From NCBI GenBank assembly GCA_009760855.2, contig WPIO01000092.1:451001-515000 (forward strand): DNA of 64,000 nt, read 5' to 3'. This stretch comes from Cristatella mucedo. Taxonomy: Eukaryota > Bryozoa > Phylactolaemata > Cristatellidae. Shown in pieces: positions 12,000 through 46,661 of this stretch; the stretch's first letter is position 1; every line of letters starts with the position of its first letter. The notes beneath the pieces are model-generated. The model saw nothing but the letters and a program-made list of their open reading frames with translations. It was not told the DNA's origin and ran no database searches. The position numbers were made by a program, and so were the translations under genes.

Positions 12000-12426
12000 C
12001 TAGGGGTATAAAAGGAGAGGCCTGTTAGGCCGACGCCTGACACGTTCATCAACGAAATACTTGTAAGCTGGTAGGCTAACAGAGACGTTATCGTCCGTTT
12101 GCCTATGCCTAGCTGCCGCCAGGCTAGGCGTCGACAGTCCGGTCCACGGATCCGCCTCGCCGTTCCGCTCGTCAGAGCATAACTTGCCGGTGGACGATCT
12201 CGCCTGTCGCTTCAACGGGGGGGGGGGGGAGGAGGAGGAGGAAGCAGGCTCAGCTGCTGAGGTCAGGGCGGGGTCGGCTGTAAGACGAAAAGCAGAGGCT
12301 GACTTTTGCCTTTCCCACTGAGCGCTGCTGTTGATGTCCGATATTAGGTCGGCAAAGGGTGCTGGCTCAAAACTTTGATCCCCTTGTGCTGCTGCCGTGT
12401 TTCGGCTCAAGACGAGTGTCGTGGCC
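12000..12426 (-). CDS. Possible terminal exon, unidentified
   Basis: A minus-strand frame of about 140 codons follows a good acceptor (pyrimidine-rich CTTACTCTTCAG ending at 12427) and runs to a stop at 12000. The composition is mixed (FADLISDINSSAQWERQ, then a Ser/Pro-rich stretch, then YKYFVDERVRRRP), unlike the microsatellite frames nearby. I recognise no domain. It lies downstream of dystroglycan on the same strand and could be part of a separate gene or noncoding. A donor for any upstream exon could not be assigned. Confidence 0.2.
12007..12014 (+). promoter_or_regulatory. TATA-like box
   Basis: TATAAAAG within a GC-flanked context would suit a plus-strand core promoter. No downstream plus-strand gene could be recognised, so it may be chance. 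Confidence 0.15.
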
Positions 12427-14929
12427 CTGAAGAGTAAGTTTATACTGTACTTATTCCAGGCGTAGTCGAGAGCAACTTTTCGGTGCAAGTATCCAGTATC
12501 AAGCCAATTCGTTTATCGCCACATGATAAAGATGCTTCGCTGCTGTGCTACAACACTAGCGAGAATTTTGCGATGACGTGATTTCCGCGTCTTGAAAAAG
12601 AGCCCGTTATTTATTGGGTCATTGAGATTCTGAAATAGGCCTGACAATGTAAACTAACTTTTAGTCGCTTGCAGTCAGGGTGAGGTATGGAAAGGACGTG
12701 CCGGCAGGCACGGATCTCGGCGGCTCCAACAAACCAAGACCATCACTTCTTATCGCAGCAACAATGACCTCGCATGTGAATAGTGGGGAAGAATTGTCAA
12801 TGCCATAAAACATTCTTGAATTAGATTTTAAAGTACATTGTTGAAGTCGGTGCAATTAATTCATCTGCATAGATAGACTCAAGGCGTCCTAGCTAACTCG
12901 TAGCTTCAACAGTACCAATCGAGGTGGAACGTCATCAAGTGGTGTGGAGAAATTATTTCATGTAGACATCCCAACGTCGTTACTCTCCCAAAGTCGGCAC
13001 CTGCAGGTTGGCACAGAAGCCAGAAGGAACCGAAGGTGTGAAGAGTTTTCAAAATCCTTCCCTGCCACAGCCTGGCGAAATTAGTAAGAACTCGGGAAAT
13101 CGACTAATTAGGGCAAAACTGCTGTTTCGGTCCCGGACGAGTAAGTCCACTATAAGATCGCCATCGTAGATTCTGATCTCGATGTACAGACCGCTGAACA
13201 TATGTAATGTGCTCGAGAGCACAGAACGGTACCAGAAAAGCTGTCTAGAGAATTAAAGAAATCCAAATTCAGACAAAGGTTGACATACCTGGGGTGCTCG
13301 GCCTCTGGGGCAAACGCTGACCGCATGCCCTCATTATCTGCCATTCCAGGGGCTCAAAGCCGAAGTCTAGGCTCAGCCCCGTTGAAACTTCAGGGCATTG
13401 TTATGTGTTGAGTAACTAACTGGTTGTTTGATAGACTTGTGTTTGATCCACCGAAACATTGTCGGAATTTGTTTTGCTAGTCTGAACTCGAGTAGCATTA
13501 CACAGAAAAATGAAATGAAATACAGCACCCCTTATGTCAGACGATATGCCTCATTATGTTAGCCGGCGGTAGGTACACCGGCTAACATAACGATCGGTAA
13601 TAGCTCGGTGAAGGGCAAGGTTAGCGCCTCGCCTTATGAAAATTCAGCCGCTTGAACCACTTCTTGGGGCTATGCCACTGCAGCAACGTCGAGCACGGGC
13701 CCAGGACACGCCGCACCTAGGCCTGCGACCTAGGCCCGGTCAGGTCCAGTACATGCGGAAGCGACCGAGCTCACGAAGGTGCCTTGCCACGTGGCCTGGA
13801 AGACCTGAAAGATAGGCAGACGGCTCTTGCTGAACTCTTGTCGGTGATCGCTGTGCTTCAGCGTCAACTGAAAGTGGGCTCGCTAGTGCCAGGCGAGAGA
13901 GGGAGAAAAGAAAAGGTAGGCCATCACTCAAGGCGCAATATCTTATTACAAAATTAGGTAAAGACATACGAGTAGGCTAAGCACAACAAGGCTACGATCT
14001 CACAAACCAAAAGCCACGGCTACACAAGCGGGCGGCCGGCGACGCACGGCACAAAAGCCCAGCGGCCGCCAAGGAAGGCAGCCGCCAGCCAGCAGCGGCT
14101 AGCAGCGCTGGTTGAGACGAGTGCGGTTGGCTAGGAGAGCGTGTGGTGCTCTCGTCTCTTGCCGACGCGACAAGCGCACCGGAAGCCGCACCCACTTGCT
14201 GTAGCCCTTCCGGTAGCACCACAACGGCGAGGCGATTCGGAGCACGGCTGAGCTCTTGTCGGCACTGCACGCGCGCCAACCTGTCGCCAGGGCACTCTAC
14301 TGCCACCACCGGCGGTGGTGGGCAGGCATCGTCAGCAGGCCGGAGCCGGAAGCAAAGCGGCCTTCCCGAGCACCTCGGCGGGCGCAGGAGAGCGGGCTCG
14401 CTAGGAAGCCACGAGCAGGTTAGGCAGGCCGGCAGCGCTGCCGAGGAGGCGTTCTCTGGCTGCCGCTGGCGTCCGGCAGCCGTTGCCGTGGCCCGTCCCG
14501 GTCCAAGGAGGCAGCTGGCAGCAGCCGAGCTGCACACAGCGGTCGCTCGCACCTCCGCTCTTTCGAGCGGACAGCGGTCGGACAGCGGTCGTCTGGTGGA
14601 CGCGAGCATGCGTGCGGGGCAAGCAGCTAGCACCGGCCGGCGCAGGCAGCGCATCCCAGCAGCAGCAGTCACCACTGCCTGCTGCTGCTGTGCTGCCGCT
14701 CGACGGGGGGGGGGGGGGGGGGGGCAGGGGAGAAAAGGGTCAACCAGCCGGGTCACCAAACGACAAAAGTACGTCCGCTGCGCATGCGCCAGCCAGACGT
14801 CCCAGCACGCCGCCGGCGATCGGAGAGAGCAAGCGGAAGAGACAGATTTGCTTCGTCCGGCACGGGCCTAGCCGCTGGGCGCCCGCCGTCGCCCAGCTCG
14901 ACCGGCTCAGGAGGGCGCGCGAGCGAGCC
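12427..14929 (-). other. Presumed dystroglycan 3' UTR and downstream region
   Basis: No coding frame here resembles a known protein. The sequence directly after the dystroglycan stop is GC-rich with CAG/CTG-type runs and a poly-G tract near 14706-14724. An AATAAA on the minus strand (12610-12615) is a candidate polyadenylation signal, but a 2.3-kb 3' UTR is not proven. Confidence 0.3.
13554..13590. repeat. 13-bp perfect hairpin
   Basis: The arm TTATGTTAGCCGG at 13554-13566 pairs exactly with 13578-13590, with an 11-base loop. Function unknown. Confidence 0.85.
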
Positions 14930-36476
<21,547 letters not shown>

Positions 36477-36667
36477 GGCTGACACGGCGACAGGAGCTGA
36501 CGTCCAGCCACCAGAGGTCTGCTTTCCAAGCCTGCAAACCAAAAGGTGCGAAATCGGCTAATAAATCTGAAGCAGCACTTGTCGAATGCAGGTCGACAAG
36601 GCCGAGCATCAGCAGCACGCCCCACGAAGTTGACTTTTACGGCCTGGGACAGCGAGTCGCAAGGGTC

Positions 36668-36949
<282 letters not shown>

Positions 36950-37282
36950 GTGGCAGCTCGACATGGCTACAGGGCGTGCTGGAACAGGGCGGGAGTCAGG
37001 GCAAACGGGCTGGAATAGCTGCATAGAAAATCGTACAACACCGATGCCACAACTCGGGCTCATCGATGACTTTCCATTCTTAGAGAACGCTTAGCTGGAA
37101 CAATCCCGGCTCGACTGCACTGTATTGGGGGCGCCGTACAGTAGGCGGAAGGAGACCGAGCCGACATGGCCCGATGAAAGAGAGCAGTGGCGATACCCAG
37201 GCATCGAGGCCCCAGGTCTGCCTATAAACTCGGCTTCCTTGCCGGCTTCCTTCAGTGTTGACTCCTGGGAAAATGCTGTCCA

Positions 37283-37410
37283 GCTGCCTCGGCAGCTCTG
37301 CCTCGGCAGCTCTGCCTCGGCAGCTCTGCCTCGGCAGCTCTGCCTCGGCAGCTCTGCCGAGGCAGCTCTGCCGAGGCAGCTCTGCCTCCGAGGCAGAGGC
37401 CTCCGAGGCA
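37283..37410. repeat. 14-bp tandem array of self-complementary units
   Basis: The unit CTGCCTCGGCAGCT repeats five to six times, then flips to CTGCCGAGGCAGCT, then degrades to CCGAGGCAGAG. Each unit contains an imperfect inverted repeat. Confidence 0.9.
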
Positions 37411-37899
37411 GAGCGACCTGCCGGCCAGACTGCTGCTGCCACCGGCAGATCAGGCTAGGGCGTCAGTGTCAACCAGCCGACCTAACCTAACGAGGTCTCC
37501 TTCGGAGGTGCACGTGTGCACCGAGTGACACCCGCAGACTGCTGCTGCTGATGCTGGGTGTAGGTCAGATCTGGGTCATGTGCTTCATGCTGCCTGCAGC
37601 AGCATGAAGAACATGCGTCTCGGTGGACGCTATCGAGTTGTAGCAGCCGCGCGACCAAGTTTTAAGTCGGAATGCTGGGACGGTGGGGCGCAGGTGGGCA
37701 GGCAGGCATCGAGGTAGGCAGGGGGAGGACAGGTGGGCTGGCATAGATAACAACGAGAACCCGACCGAAGCCACAGCCGCATTGATGAGCAAGCAGCAGC
37801 AGCGGCTGCAGTGCAATCCTACACCTGCCGGGCGTCCGGCCCGGCTTCAGGAGACAGCAGCTGCACCGCCCCCCCCCCCCCCCCCAGCTTAAGAGGGGA

Positions 37900-40400
37900 C
37901 ACATCAGAGCAGCCCCAGCGAACCATTAACGGCTCGGATAGGAGGATCGGCGGTACAAGGCCCCTCCCCCCAAGCCGCCGGAATCGCCGGCAGCTCGACG
38001 ACAGCCTGAGCGCAGCCGTCGCTTTTGTCGCTGCAGTGATTAATGAGGCTTACCGCGAGCACAATGGGCTCTCGGGGAGGGGTGGCAGCCGAGCCCACCG
38101 CTCCCTCCTCAGCTGAACGAGCTGACCGACGGCTGCCCTGCTTCCGGCGGAGGAGGTGCAGCTGCTGAGCTTGCTGCTTCCGGCGGAGGAGGTGCGGCTC
38201 GCGTCAGCTAGTCGCCGGCAGCGATCGAGTACGCGAGCACGATCCGACCTCGAAGCCGAGGCTCGCGCTTATCGGCAGAACTCGAGCGATACGGATGGGG
38301 CCCGTAGGCGGCGGCTCGCGACGACACTCGGCGGTCCGAGTGCACGGAGGCAGGGCAGGGAGGCGGCGGGGCACGGAGGTTCGGGCTGGTCAATGAGGAG
38401 CAGACCCGACGGGCGCCTCCGGTCAGTCGTACTGCGGCGGCGGCGGAGACGATACGAGAACTCCGCTGTCAATGGGAGCGAAATTGCGATTATTATCGCA
38501 CCGAGCCGGCGTCGGGTTTCGCCGCCGCCGCCGCCGCCGCCTTCTCGCACGCTTGGGCCCGGAGAGCAGCCACGGACGCCGAAGCGGCGGCCAGAGCAGC
38601 AGCGCGGTCGATCGACCGGGGCGCGCGCGCGCCGCGTCGCGCGCGGCGCGCGGTACCTAAATCGCAACGTTGTTCTAAAGCGGCACTTTGTTCGGCTGCT
38701 GCCGCGCGACAACAAAGGGAACTAAAGCGATCGGCGCGCGACGGCGACCCTAGCGGCGTGCCTCGGCGTTACTAATAGCGCGGCGAGTTTTCAATGCCGA
38801 GCGCTCGCGAGAGACCATTATCCAGTGCGCCGCCCGTCGCTAGCACCCTAAAAGGTGGCCGCGAGCCTACGCCGGCCGGGCTCACGCGGCGACAAAACGT
38901 AGCGGCGTGAGCGGGAAGCGGACGAGGAGGAGCGGGCTAGGCTCGCGGCGGCGGACGTAGCAGCGCCGCCGCCGCTGAGCCGGCGGCGTCGGCGCGCGAC
39001 CGTCGGCGCCTGCCCTAGAAGAGCGGCGGTCAATATTTATCCTCCGCATCTCAAGGTGCAGTTCCGCCGCGCGCGGCGGCAGCGGCGGCTCAGATAGGAC
39101 CCGGCGGCCGGGCCGCGCGCGCGTGTGCGCGTGTGCGATCCGCTCGCCCCGGCGGCGGCGGCGGGCGCACGCTCGAGCGCGCGCCCGCCGCCGCCTCGAC
39201 CGGCGAGTCAAGGCGTAGCACCGCCGCAGCGCACCGCGAGCGAGCGAGCGTCGCCGCTGGCCAATCCGTCGGACGCCGCCGCCGCCGCCGCCGCCGCCGC
39301 TACGGGTGGCGGTGGCTTCAACGGCAAGCCGTAGCACCTCCGATGCTGCCACTGCCGCGTCCGCTAGAAACGCCTCTCGCTGCCTACGCGTACGAGGGCG
39401 GCGGCGACCCCAACCAGCAGCGAGCAGCGAGGATCTGAACGGACGAGAGCCGTCGGCATCGGGCCAGACGGTCGCCGCCGCCGCCGCCGCAGCTCGGCGG
39501 CGGCGCCGCGCTGACCCGCGAGCGCGCGCCCGACAGGCCGACGAGCGGACCCGGCGGCCGGGGCCGCCGCGCCCGACGTCGAAGCGCGCGCGTCAGCGTG
39601 AAGCGGCGCCGCGCCGCGCCGCGGCGATCGCGACCGTCGGCGGGGGCAGCGTCGACGACCCGTACGTCCGCCGGAACCCGGACCGGGCCGTCCGCGCGAC
39701 AGCGGTGCCGTGCGGAGGAGGCCGGCGTCGAGCCACGTCGCGCGCGCGCGCGCGCGCCGCGCCACTACTCACGGTCGCTGTTTCTCGTAGGGCTCGCGGC
39801 GTCCCGTCGGACGTTGGCGTGTCGTGCGTGCCGTTGGCGCCGGTAGCGCCGAATGCGGCCGAATGCGAGCCGCGCGCGCGCGCCTGAGCCGAAGGTGATT
39901 GACAGCGGCCAGAGCCCACCTCCCCCACCTACTGTACCACGTGACCACCCGACTCAGGCCCGCCCACGGATACCAGAAGCAGTCGCTCTGGCCGCTCTCA
40001 GCAGTCCGCATTGTCAGCGGCTAATCCGACCGTGCCCGGACGTTTCGCATACGCCACCAGCTTCGGATTAATCGGCCGCCAGACGGGGCGGCGAGGGGGT
40101 TGGCGCGCCGGACGACGCTGAGACAGATCGGCGGGGTTGCGCCGAGCGGCGGAAGCCGGAATCGGCAACTCGATCAGTCGGCGGCCGACGCGCAGCCGCC
40201 GCTGCCGCCGCCAGCAGATCGGCGGCGCCACATCGCGCGCGTGCGCTCGCGTCGCGAGCTCTCGGTCGCGGGCGGCTGCGGAGTGACTAGCGTAAAGATT
40301 TTGTTTCTAGCGTTAGCGCGCGTGACCCCCACCCTAGCGTCTGACGTTGGAATGCGAGACGGGCCTGGGTCGCGAGCCTGGGTCATGAGTGAGAGAGGGG
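37900..40400 (-). promoter_or_regulatory. CpG-rich block, candidate dystroglycan promoter region
   Basis: CpG and CGCG density rises sharply from about 38.1 kb and stays high to about 40.3 kb. It lies upstream of the exon that appears to have a 5' UTR acceptor. Good minus-strand donors occur at CTCGCG/GTAAGC (exon end 38054) and CAGCGACC/GTGAGT (exon end 39773), either of which could end a noncoding first exon. No TATA box was noted. Confidence 0.4.
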
Positions 40401-40901
40401 AGAGAGAGAAAGAGCGAGCGCCCTCGCGGCAGCGACGTCGCCATTCCGGGAGCGCTACTAAGCGAGGTCGATGTCGAGGTTATTAATGCGCGCAGCAGCC
40501 ACGGGGCTAGGCCAACTGACGGCAGTCAGCTGCCATCCTCCCATCGAGCTGGTCTCGAGTGCGTCGGCGCGCGCGCTCTCTCTCGCTATCCGCCGCTGTT
40601 CCGAATTCGAAAGTGCGCTGCCGCGGTAGCCGGTCCCCATCCTTCGGCGCAGGCCGCGTGATGGCAGTTCCGGCGACAGTTCCGCGGGCCGGGCGATGGC
40701 AGCATAGCATCGGCGATGGCAGTTCCGGCCCTCTCGGGCGCTCGGGGCAGTCAACTAGCGCAAGCGAGGCCCGAGCCGACAGCGGCCTGGTTGTTGAAGC
40801 ACTAGAGCTTAGCCGTACACCGCCGCCTGCGCGCCGCGCTCGGCCGCTCTGCGACTGGTGGACGCCGCGAGTCTCGAACGCAGTTCTTGTCACCCATCAG
40901 T

Positions 40902-41170
<269 letters not shown>

Positions 41171-42780
41171 CTATCTTTCCCAGCTCTCTATATCCTCATT
41201 ACCTCTCCGTTTCGCCTCTCTAACTCTCAAAATTTCTATCCCTCAAGTGACGTACTCAATCCTTATCGTCGAACCTGAGCTTTAGCTAGCGTTTTCGGCG
41301 CGAAGACCAGCCTTCTTATTCTCGTGCGGTCAGCCTTCATCACAACCGTCAACTCTCAGTAAAGCCAGTTTAGGAGTGTTGTACTAAGGTAAGAAATAAA
41401 AAGAAGTCGGCCAACACCTTGCGTCACGGACATTCGGCGTTCCCTATTATCTTGATCATAAAAATTATCGGCGCTCACTGACCACTTTGTTCGAAGCTCT
41501 AGAGGCTATCTAATTCGACATTCTCCAAGCGGCAGGTACGCGATACCGCACAGAACACCGAAGCGGGCTCAAAGACGTTTATTCACACGGACGCCGCAGC
41601 GGTCCAGTACGCGACTGCTCTGCCCGGCGTCCACGACGTAACTCCCCGGGCCTTTGCCGCCCGTTACTTATATTTCACTGCCATAAATCTCAACAGCCCA
41701 TAAGCCAACAACAGTGTCATAATCTCATCTCTCCGTGTCACTGAGACGACGGTTGATAACTAGCACTCAAGTAGGCCTACTTGTGCTGAAATGGCCGACA
41801 CGACGCGCTAGAGCTCTGGAGACCTTGACCGCCAAAAGACGTCGTTCAGACGTTGCGTTTTAAAGCCTTGACTTCTGTCGCTTCGAAATGAGCTACGACG
41901 ACGAGTTACGATGCAGTCACGTGTGCCAGTGCAGCGGGCCCGATCACGACGGCGTCAGCTTCTGCTAACCGCCGCGGCAGCTTCGCAGCGAAGACAGCGA
42001 GACTGAGCGCGTCATTAATAGCCCACGGTACGCCCCTCCCGTCGGACAGCGCGTCGCCGTGCGTGACCCTGCACGCGACACGGCGCGGCGCGCTATCGAG
42101 GAGCGCGGCAAGCGATCGCGAGAAGCTGCGTGCACGTGCGACGCGGTCTCTCAAGGCCGAGCGCGCTTCTTGGCGGTCGACGCTTGAGCCTGACGAGGAA
42201 GCGCGCAGAGCCACCGCACTTTCCCCCTTTTGTAATCGTGCGTCAGATGCGAGTACATTTCTTACTTTCTTTCGTTCAAACTCCAGCGCTTCTAATAATT
42301 CAGCAAAGAGAAGGGCCCATCACGGATGCTGCTCGTCGTAAAGCACGGTTAAAGCACTGATGTAAAGGCAGAATTCGGAGGTAAATTACAAATACTTCCA
42401 TCTCGAGAAACTCGGTTTAGCGGCACGGCAGTCCGGTTCGCAAGCCACCTCTAAATCCTGCGGCTTAGAGAATCCGGCGTCGCGACGGACCTTGCGGGCG
42501 CCATTCTCTTGCTGACGCTAAGGTGTCGTTAGCATAACAAATTTGTATAACGCCCTGAGATAACTTAATCCACCATTCTCGCCTCCCGATAGCAAGCGCA
42601 ACTAGCGTTTCTAGTCCGTTGCAGGATTGTCTTTCGAAAACCTGAGCTCTTGTGAACACCGTACCCGGAAACCGCCACAAGTAAGACCTGTTACAAGTTT
42701 ATCTGTGTCGTTTGACCGTAGCGCGTAAGAAATTACGCGCCTATGAACATCTAAACGCTTATCACTTCGGGCTGGATCTG
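41171..42780. other. No recognisable feature
   Basis: No repeat family or coding frame I can name. A CpG-rich patch lies at 41.9-42.2 kb. Confidence 0.4.
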
Positions 42781-42787
42781 CGATAAC

Positions 42788-42845
42788 TATGCAGGTTACT
42801 GGCCGGCGGCGGCGTCACACACGCCGGCGGCTAGTAACCTGCATA
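42788..42845. repeat. Hairpin just upstream of the long L2 element
   Basis: TATGCAGGTTACT at 42788-42800 pairs exactly with 42833-42845. The inner GC-rich parts pair with one bulge. Confidence 0.85.
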
Positions 42846-42859
42846 CTAGTTCTGACCAC

Positions 42860-45800
42860 GTGTACCTGTTATTGTTTCGTTATCGTAGTTCAAATGCATT
42901 CCTAGATGTTATTTCTGTTGCTGAGATCCGTGAATTACGTATTACCAAAAGAAAAGCACCCCGAACCCAACGTGGGGGCCGGGGCCGCGAGCTGAGGCTC
43001 CGTTGGTCTGGCGAGAGCTGCGAGCTGAGTACCCTCTCGTTTGGTATTCCTAGCATTGTCTCGAACTGCTCAGCTCGTTCCATCTCAGGCGTTAGTGTGA
43101 ATCTCTCGAACTTAGTGGTCATCAGGCCTGCTATAACTCTGGCAGCCCAACTTAATGCTTGTCTTTGGAATTCACGCTCAATGAGCAATAAACTCCCATT
43201 GTTAAGCGACCTTATTTCTGAAAAATGCCTCAATCTGCTCGCATTGACTGAAACTTGGCTGAAATCGGTAAACTGTCTGCCAAATAAAGGCGCAACCCGG
43301 ACAGGCTTCTCCTTCTTTCACACCCCTAGATCAATCCAAACTGGAGATGAAGTCACTATTATCACACGCTCGAATTTCAATGTAATCCATTTGCAGAACC
43401 CTCGAAGCATTCTTTCGAATCTAGCCTTGATTTCACCCGACAACAAGCTAACGATGGTGGGTGGCAGTAGTCTATTGTCCACCAGGTACCAAGTCCTTCT
43501 CTATCTCAGATTTCTCTGATCTTATTTCGATTTCGTGTGCAAGAAAATTGATCTTTCCCCATCATGGACGATTTCAACGTTCATTTTGATAACTTACCTG
43601 ACGACTTACGCACCGAATTTCGTACACTGACTGACTCATTGTCTTTTGTGGCTCATGTGCATGGCCATACTCACATCAAGGGTCACACAGACGACCAAAT
43701 TTTCATAACCAAACAATCATCACCAATTATTACCAAATCCTGCTTAGCTGACCACATGCAGATCTCATTCAGTCTACACGTGTGCCCTCCTTCTCCAAAA
43801 TCACACGTGACTCGCGAAACCTCAAGACCCTCGACATCGATGCTGTCCTGAGAGAATATCCGCTTCGCCTCTGCTGCTCAATCCCCCTTCCGAGATGCCA
43901 TCTTTGGTGGGTTGCTACAATAGGACACTAGCTGACATACTTGCCGATTTCGCACCTCTGACTGAGCACACTGTGCGCTCTTTTCCTGACAGCCTATGGT
44001 TTACCACAGACATTAAACTAGCTAGGTCTACTAAGCCCGAGCTTGAAAAAACATACAAAAGATCAGGACTGACTGTCCATCGACAGGCTTACGAGGACTA
44101 CTACAGATCGTACCCATCGATCCTGGCAAAGGCCTTGTTGAATCACAGATGCACAATCCAAAAATGGTGATGTCGACGATCAACAATCTTCTTAACCACT
44201 CCCAGGTTAGCTCCTTACCTAGTGATCCCTGTGATGATCCAGCTGATTTTTTCTCTGGAGCTTCTTTGTCAGTAAGGTAGACAAGATCAGGGAGTCTGTC
44301 CCTAAGATGGCAGCATCCCCCTGGAATCCTGTTTCTCAATTCCATACGGCACCTCAATGTCCGCAATCAAGGAGGCCACTAGTGACCTTGTCCTGAAGCT
44401 CATATTCCAATCGAATAAGGCAACTAGTCCTCTGGACCCTATTCCTAATGCCCTGCTTCTACGATTCATTGATCTCTGCTGCAATACATAACTAACACCA
44501 TAGATATGTCATTAGCCTCAGGTTATGTCCCAGCACCCTTCAAAAAGGCTGTGGTCATGCCACTACTCAAGAAAGCAACACTAGACCAGGAGAACTCGAA
44601 CAACTACCGCTCAGTCTCCCTTGTACAATTCCTATCAAAGACACTGGAACGAGTCGTGGCAGACCAGCTGAGCTCATATGTTGAAACCTCAAACCTTGAT
44701 AGTAAATTCCAGTCTGGCTTTAGAGCTAATCACTCCACAGAATCAGTATTGCTTAGCGTGTACAACGACCTACTTAGGAATGCAGACATAGGTAGAGTGT
44801 CTCTGCTTGTTTTGCTCGATCTTACGGCAGCTTTTGATAATATTTATCGCCAAGTCCTTCTTGAGCGCCTCTCATCTCGCCTGGGCATCACTGGCACTGC
44901 ATTGCAATGGTTCGGGTCGTATCTCAGGTGGAAACTCCAGAATAATAACGTGAATGGACAAAGATCATCCGAGGAACCTCTGAAGAATGGGGCACCTCAG
45001 GGATCTCTGCTGGTCGCATTCTTTTCACGGTTTATACTCTCCCTCTAGCCGACGTGATTGCCTAGCACAATCTAGGCATTCATTTTTATGCAGAAGACTC
45101 TCGGTTGTACCTTGGCTTTGATCCCTCCCAGCCCTCCAGTATGTCGAATTCTCTCAACTCCACGTGCTGAATGTATTGATTACATTCGCACATGGAGGTC
45201 AGCGAAGTCAGCAAACTTTCTTAAATTTAACGACGATAAAACCAACTTACCGGTTATAGGCCAACCAAGTGTGATTCAGAAATAGGAATGTCTAACGCAC
45301 AAAATCGGCTCTGCCAGCATATCTCCTGTTGAATCTGCACGAAATCTAGGTGTCCTGTATCAAAGCGACCTTTAATTAGACGATCACATCAGCCCCACAG
45401 TCAAATTTGCCTACTTTCAGCTATATAACATTGCTGAAATTCGGCCTTGTTTGGACAGGGGGATACCACATCTAAATTGGTCCATGCATTTTTGAGATCG
45501 CGTGTTGGCTTCTGTAACTCATTACTTGCTCTCCTGCTGGCATGTGCAATCAGGCACTTGCCCCTTGTGCCAAACTCTGCAGCTATGCTTGTCTGTCGCG
45601 AGCTTCGTAGTTGCCACATGTCACCACTTCTCATCGACCTGCACTGGCTATCAGTCAAGAAGCGCATCGACATCGAGGTTTTAGGTCCCTTCATTCTTTG
45701 GCTTCACCAGCCTACCAATTAGATCTAATGCCCTACCAGGCTAAACATCGTATCGCCTACTTTCGGAATCTAATTGTTTACCTATGCATCGTAGCTTCAA

Positions 45801-46170
45801 ATTCTTTGGAGACCGTGCCTTCAGTTCGTATGCTCCCAAAGCCTAGAGCTTCCGACTTGCGTCACGACATCTCCTGACTTGACCGAATTTAAAAAGAAAT
45901 TAAAAACGCGTCTATTTAGCACAGCAATCAATGGGTCCTTGTCTCTCGTCCTTGATATGCTTATTCGTGCTGACACTGTGCATGCTGCCACTAACCAAAC
46001 TGGCATGCTGACCCTATGCATGTCACTCCTAACCATGTTCGTCTTGGTGTTTATTGAGCATGCTAGCACTTACCATTCGATCGTGTTTTCTTTGCAGCAA
46101 ATGTAAAGTTCCTAGAAAGAGATTGAGTTCTCTGAGGGCGCTATACCAAATGTATGCCTATCATTATTAT
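42860..46170 (+). mobile_element. L2-like LINE, longest copy
   Basis: A 5' frame at 42860-43519 carries an apurinic-type endonuclease signature (LNACLWNSRSMSNKLPLL, LLALTETWLKS), and 43564 onward has the MDDFNVHFDN block (the family usually has GDFN). The RT runs from 44506 (VPAPFKKAVVMPLLKK, NYRSVSLVQFLSKTLERVVA, FQSGFRANHSTESVLL, LLVLLDLTAAFDNIY, NGAPQGS) to 45130, where the catalytic box reads FYAEDSRLYL. The connection region and a 3' UTR with hairpin and (ATT)n tail follow to 46170. Frameshifts and stops, for example near 43.85, 44.17, 45.05 and 45.28 kb, make it inactive. Confidence 0.88.
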
Positions 46171-46177
46171 TATTATT

Positions 46178-46302
46178 AATCTATTCAGGCACTACACATA
46201 CGCCACCTGGCTCGAGCCCACGACCTTGGTCATCAAATACATTCACCTTGACTGCGGTCGAGGCGAGTGCGTGATCCGCTGGGCTAAACCAGTGTGGCAT
46301 TG
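46178..46302 (-). mobile_element. tRNA-derived SINE, family 2
   Basis: Plus-strand words GGCTCGAGCCCACGACC, CACCTTGACTGCGGTCG and GCTGGGCTAAACCAG define the inverted tRNA-like head. The hairpin tail is shortened where it meets the LINE tail. Confidence 0.75.
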
Positions 46303-46362
46303 GAATGCCGGAGCTCTTACGAACGATGAACAGAGCCTGCGGTTTGCCTTCCTTTGGCGCTG

Positions 46363-46610
46363 CGAGAGAGAGAGAGAGACGGAGAAGGGGCGGGATAGGA
46401 GAAATGGGGGAGTGAGACAGTGAGAGAGAGAGAGGCAGAGAGGCAGAGAGAGAGACAGAGAGAGAGGGGAGAGAGAGAGGCAGAGAGGGAGAGAAAGAGA
46501 GGGAGGGAGGGAGAGAGAGAGAGAGGGAGAGGGAGAGAGCGAGAGAGGGAAAGAAAGAGAGAGGCAGAGAGAGGGGCAGAGAGGGAGAGAAGGAGAGGGA
46601 GGGAGGGAGG

Positions 46611-46661
<51 letters not shown>

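Noticed and set aside
42788..42845. Terminal inverted repeat of a DNA transposon
   Set aside because: The arms are adjacent and form a small hairpin; no partner or transposase frame lies between distant copies.
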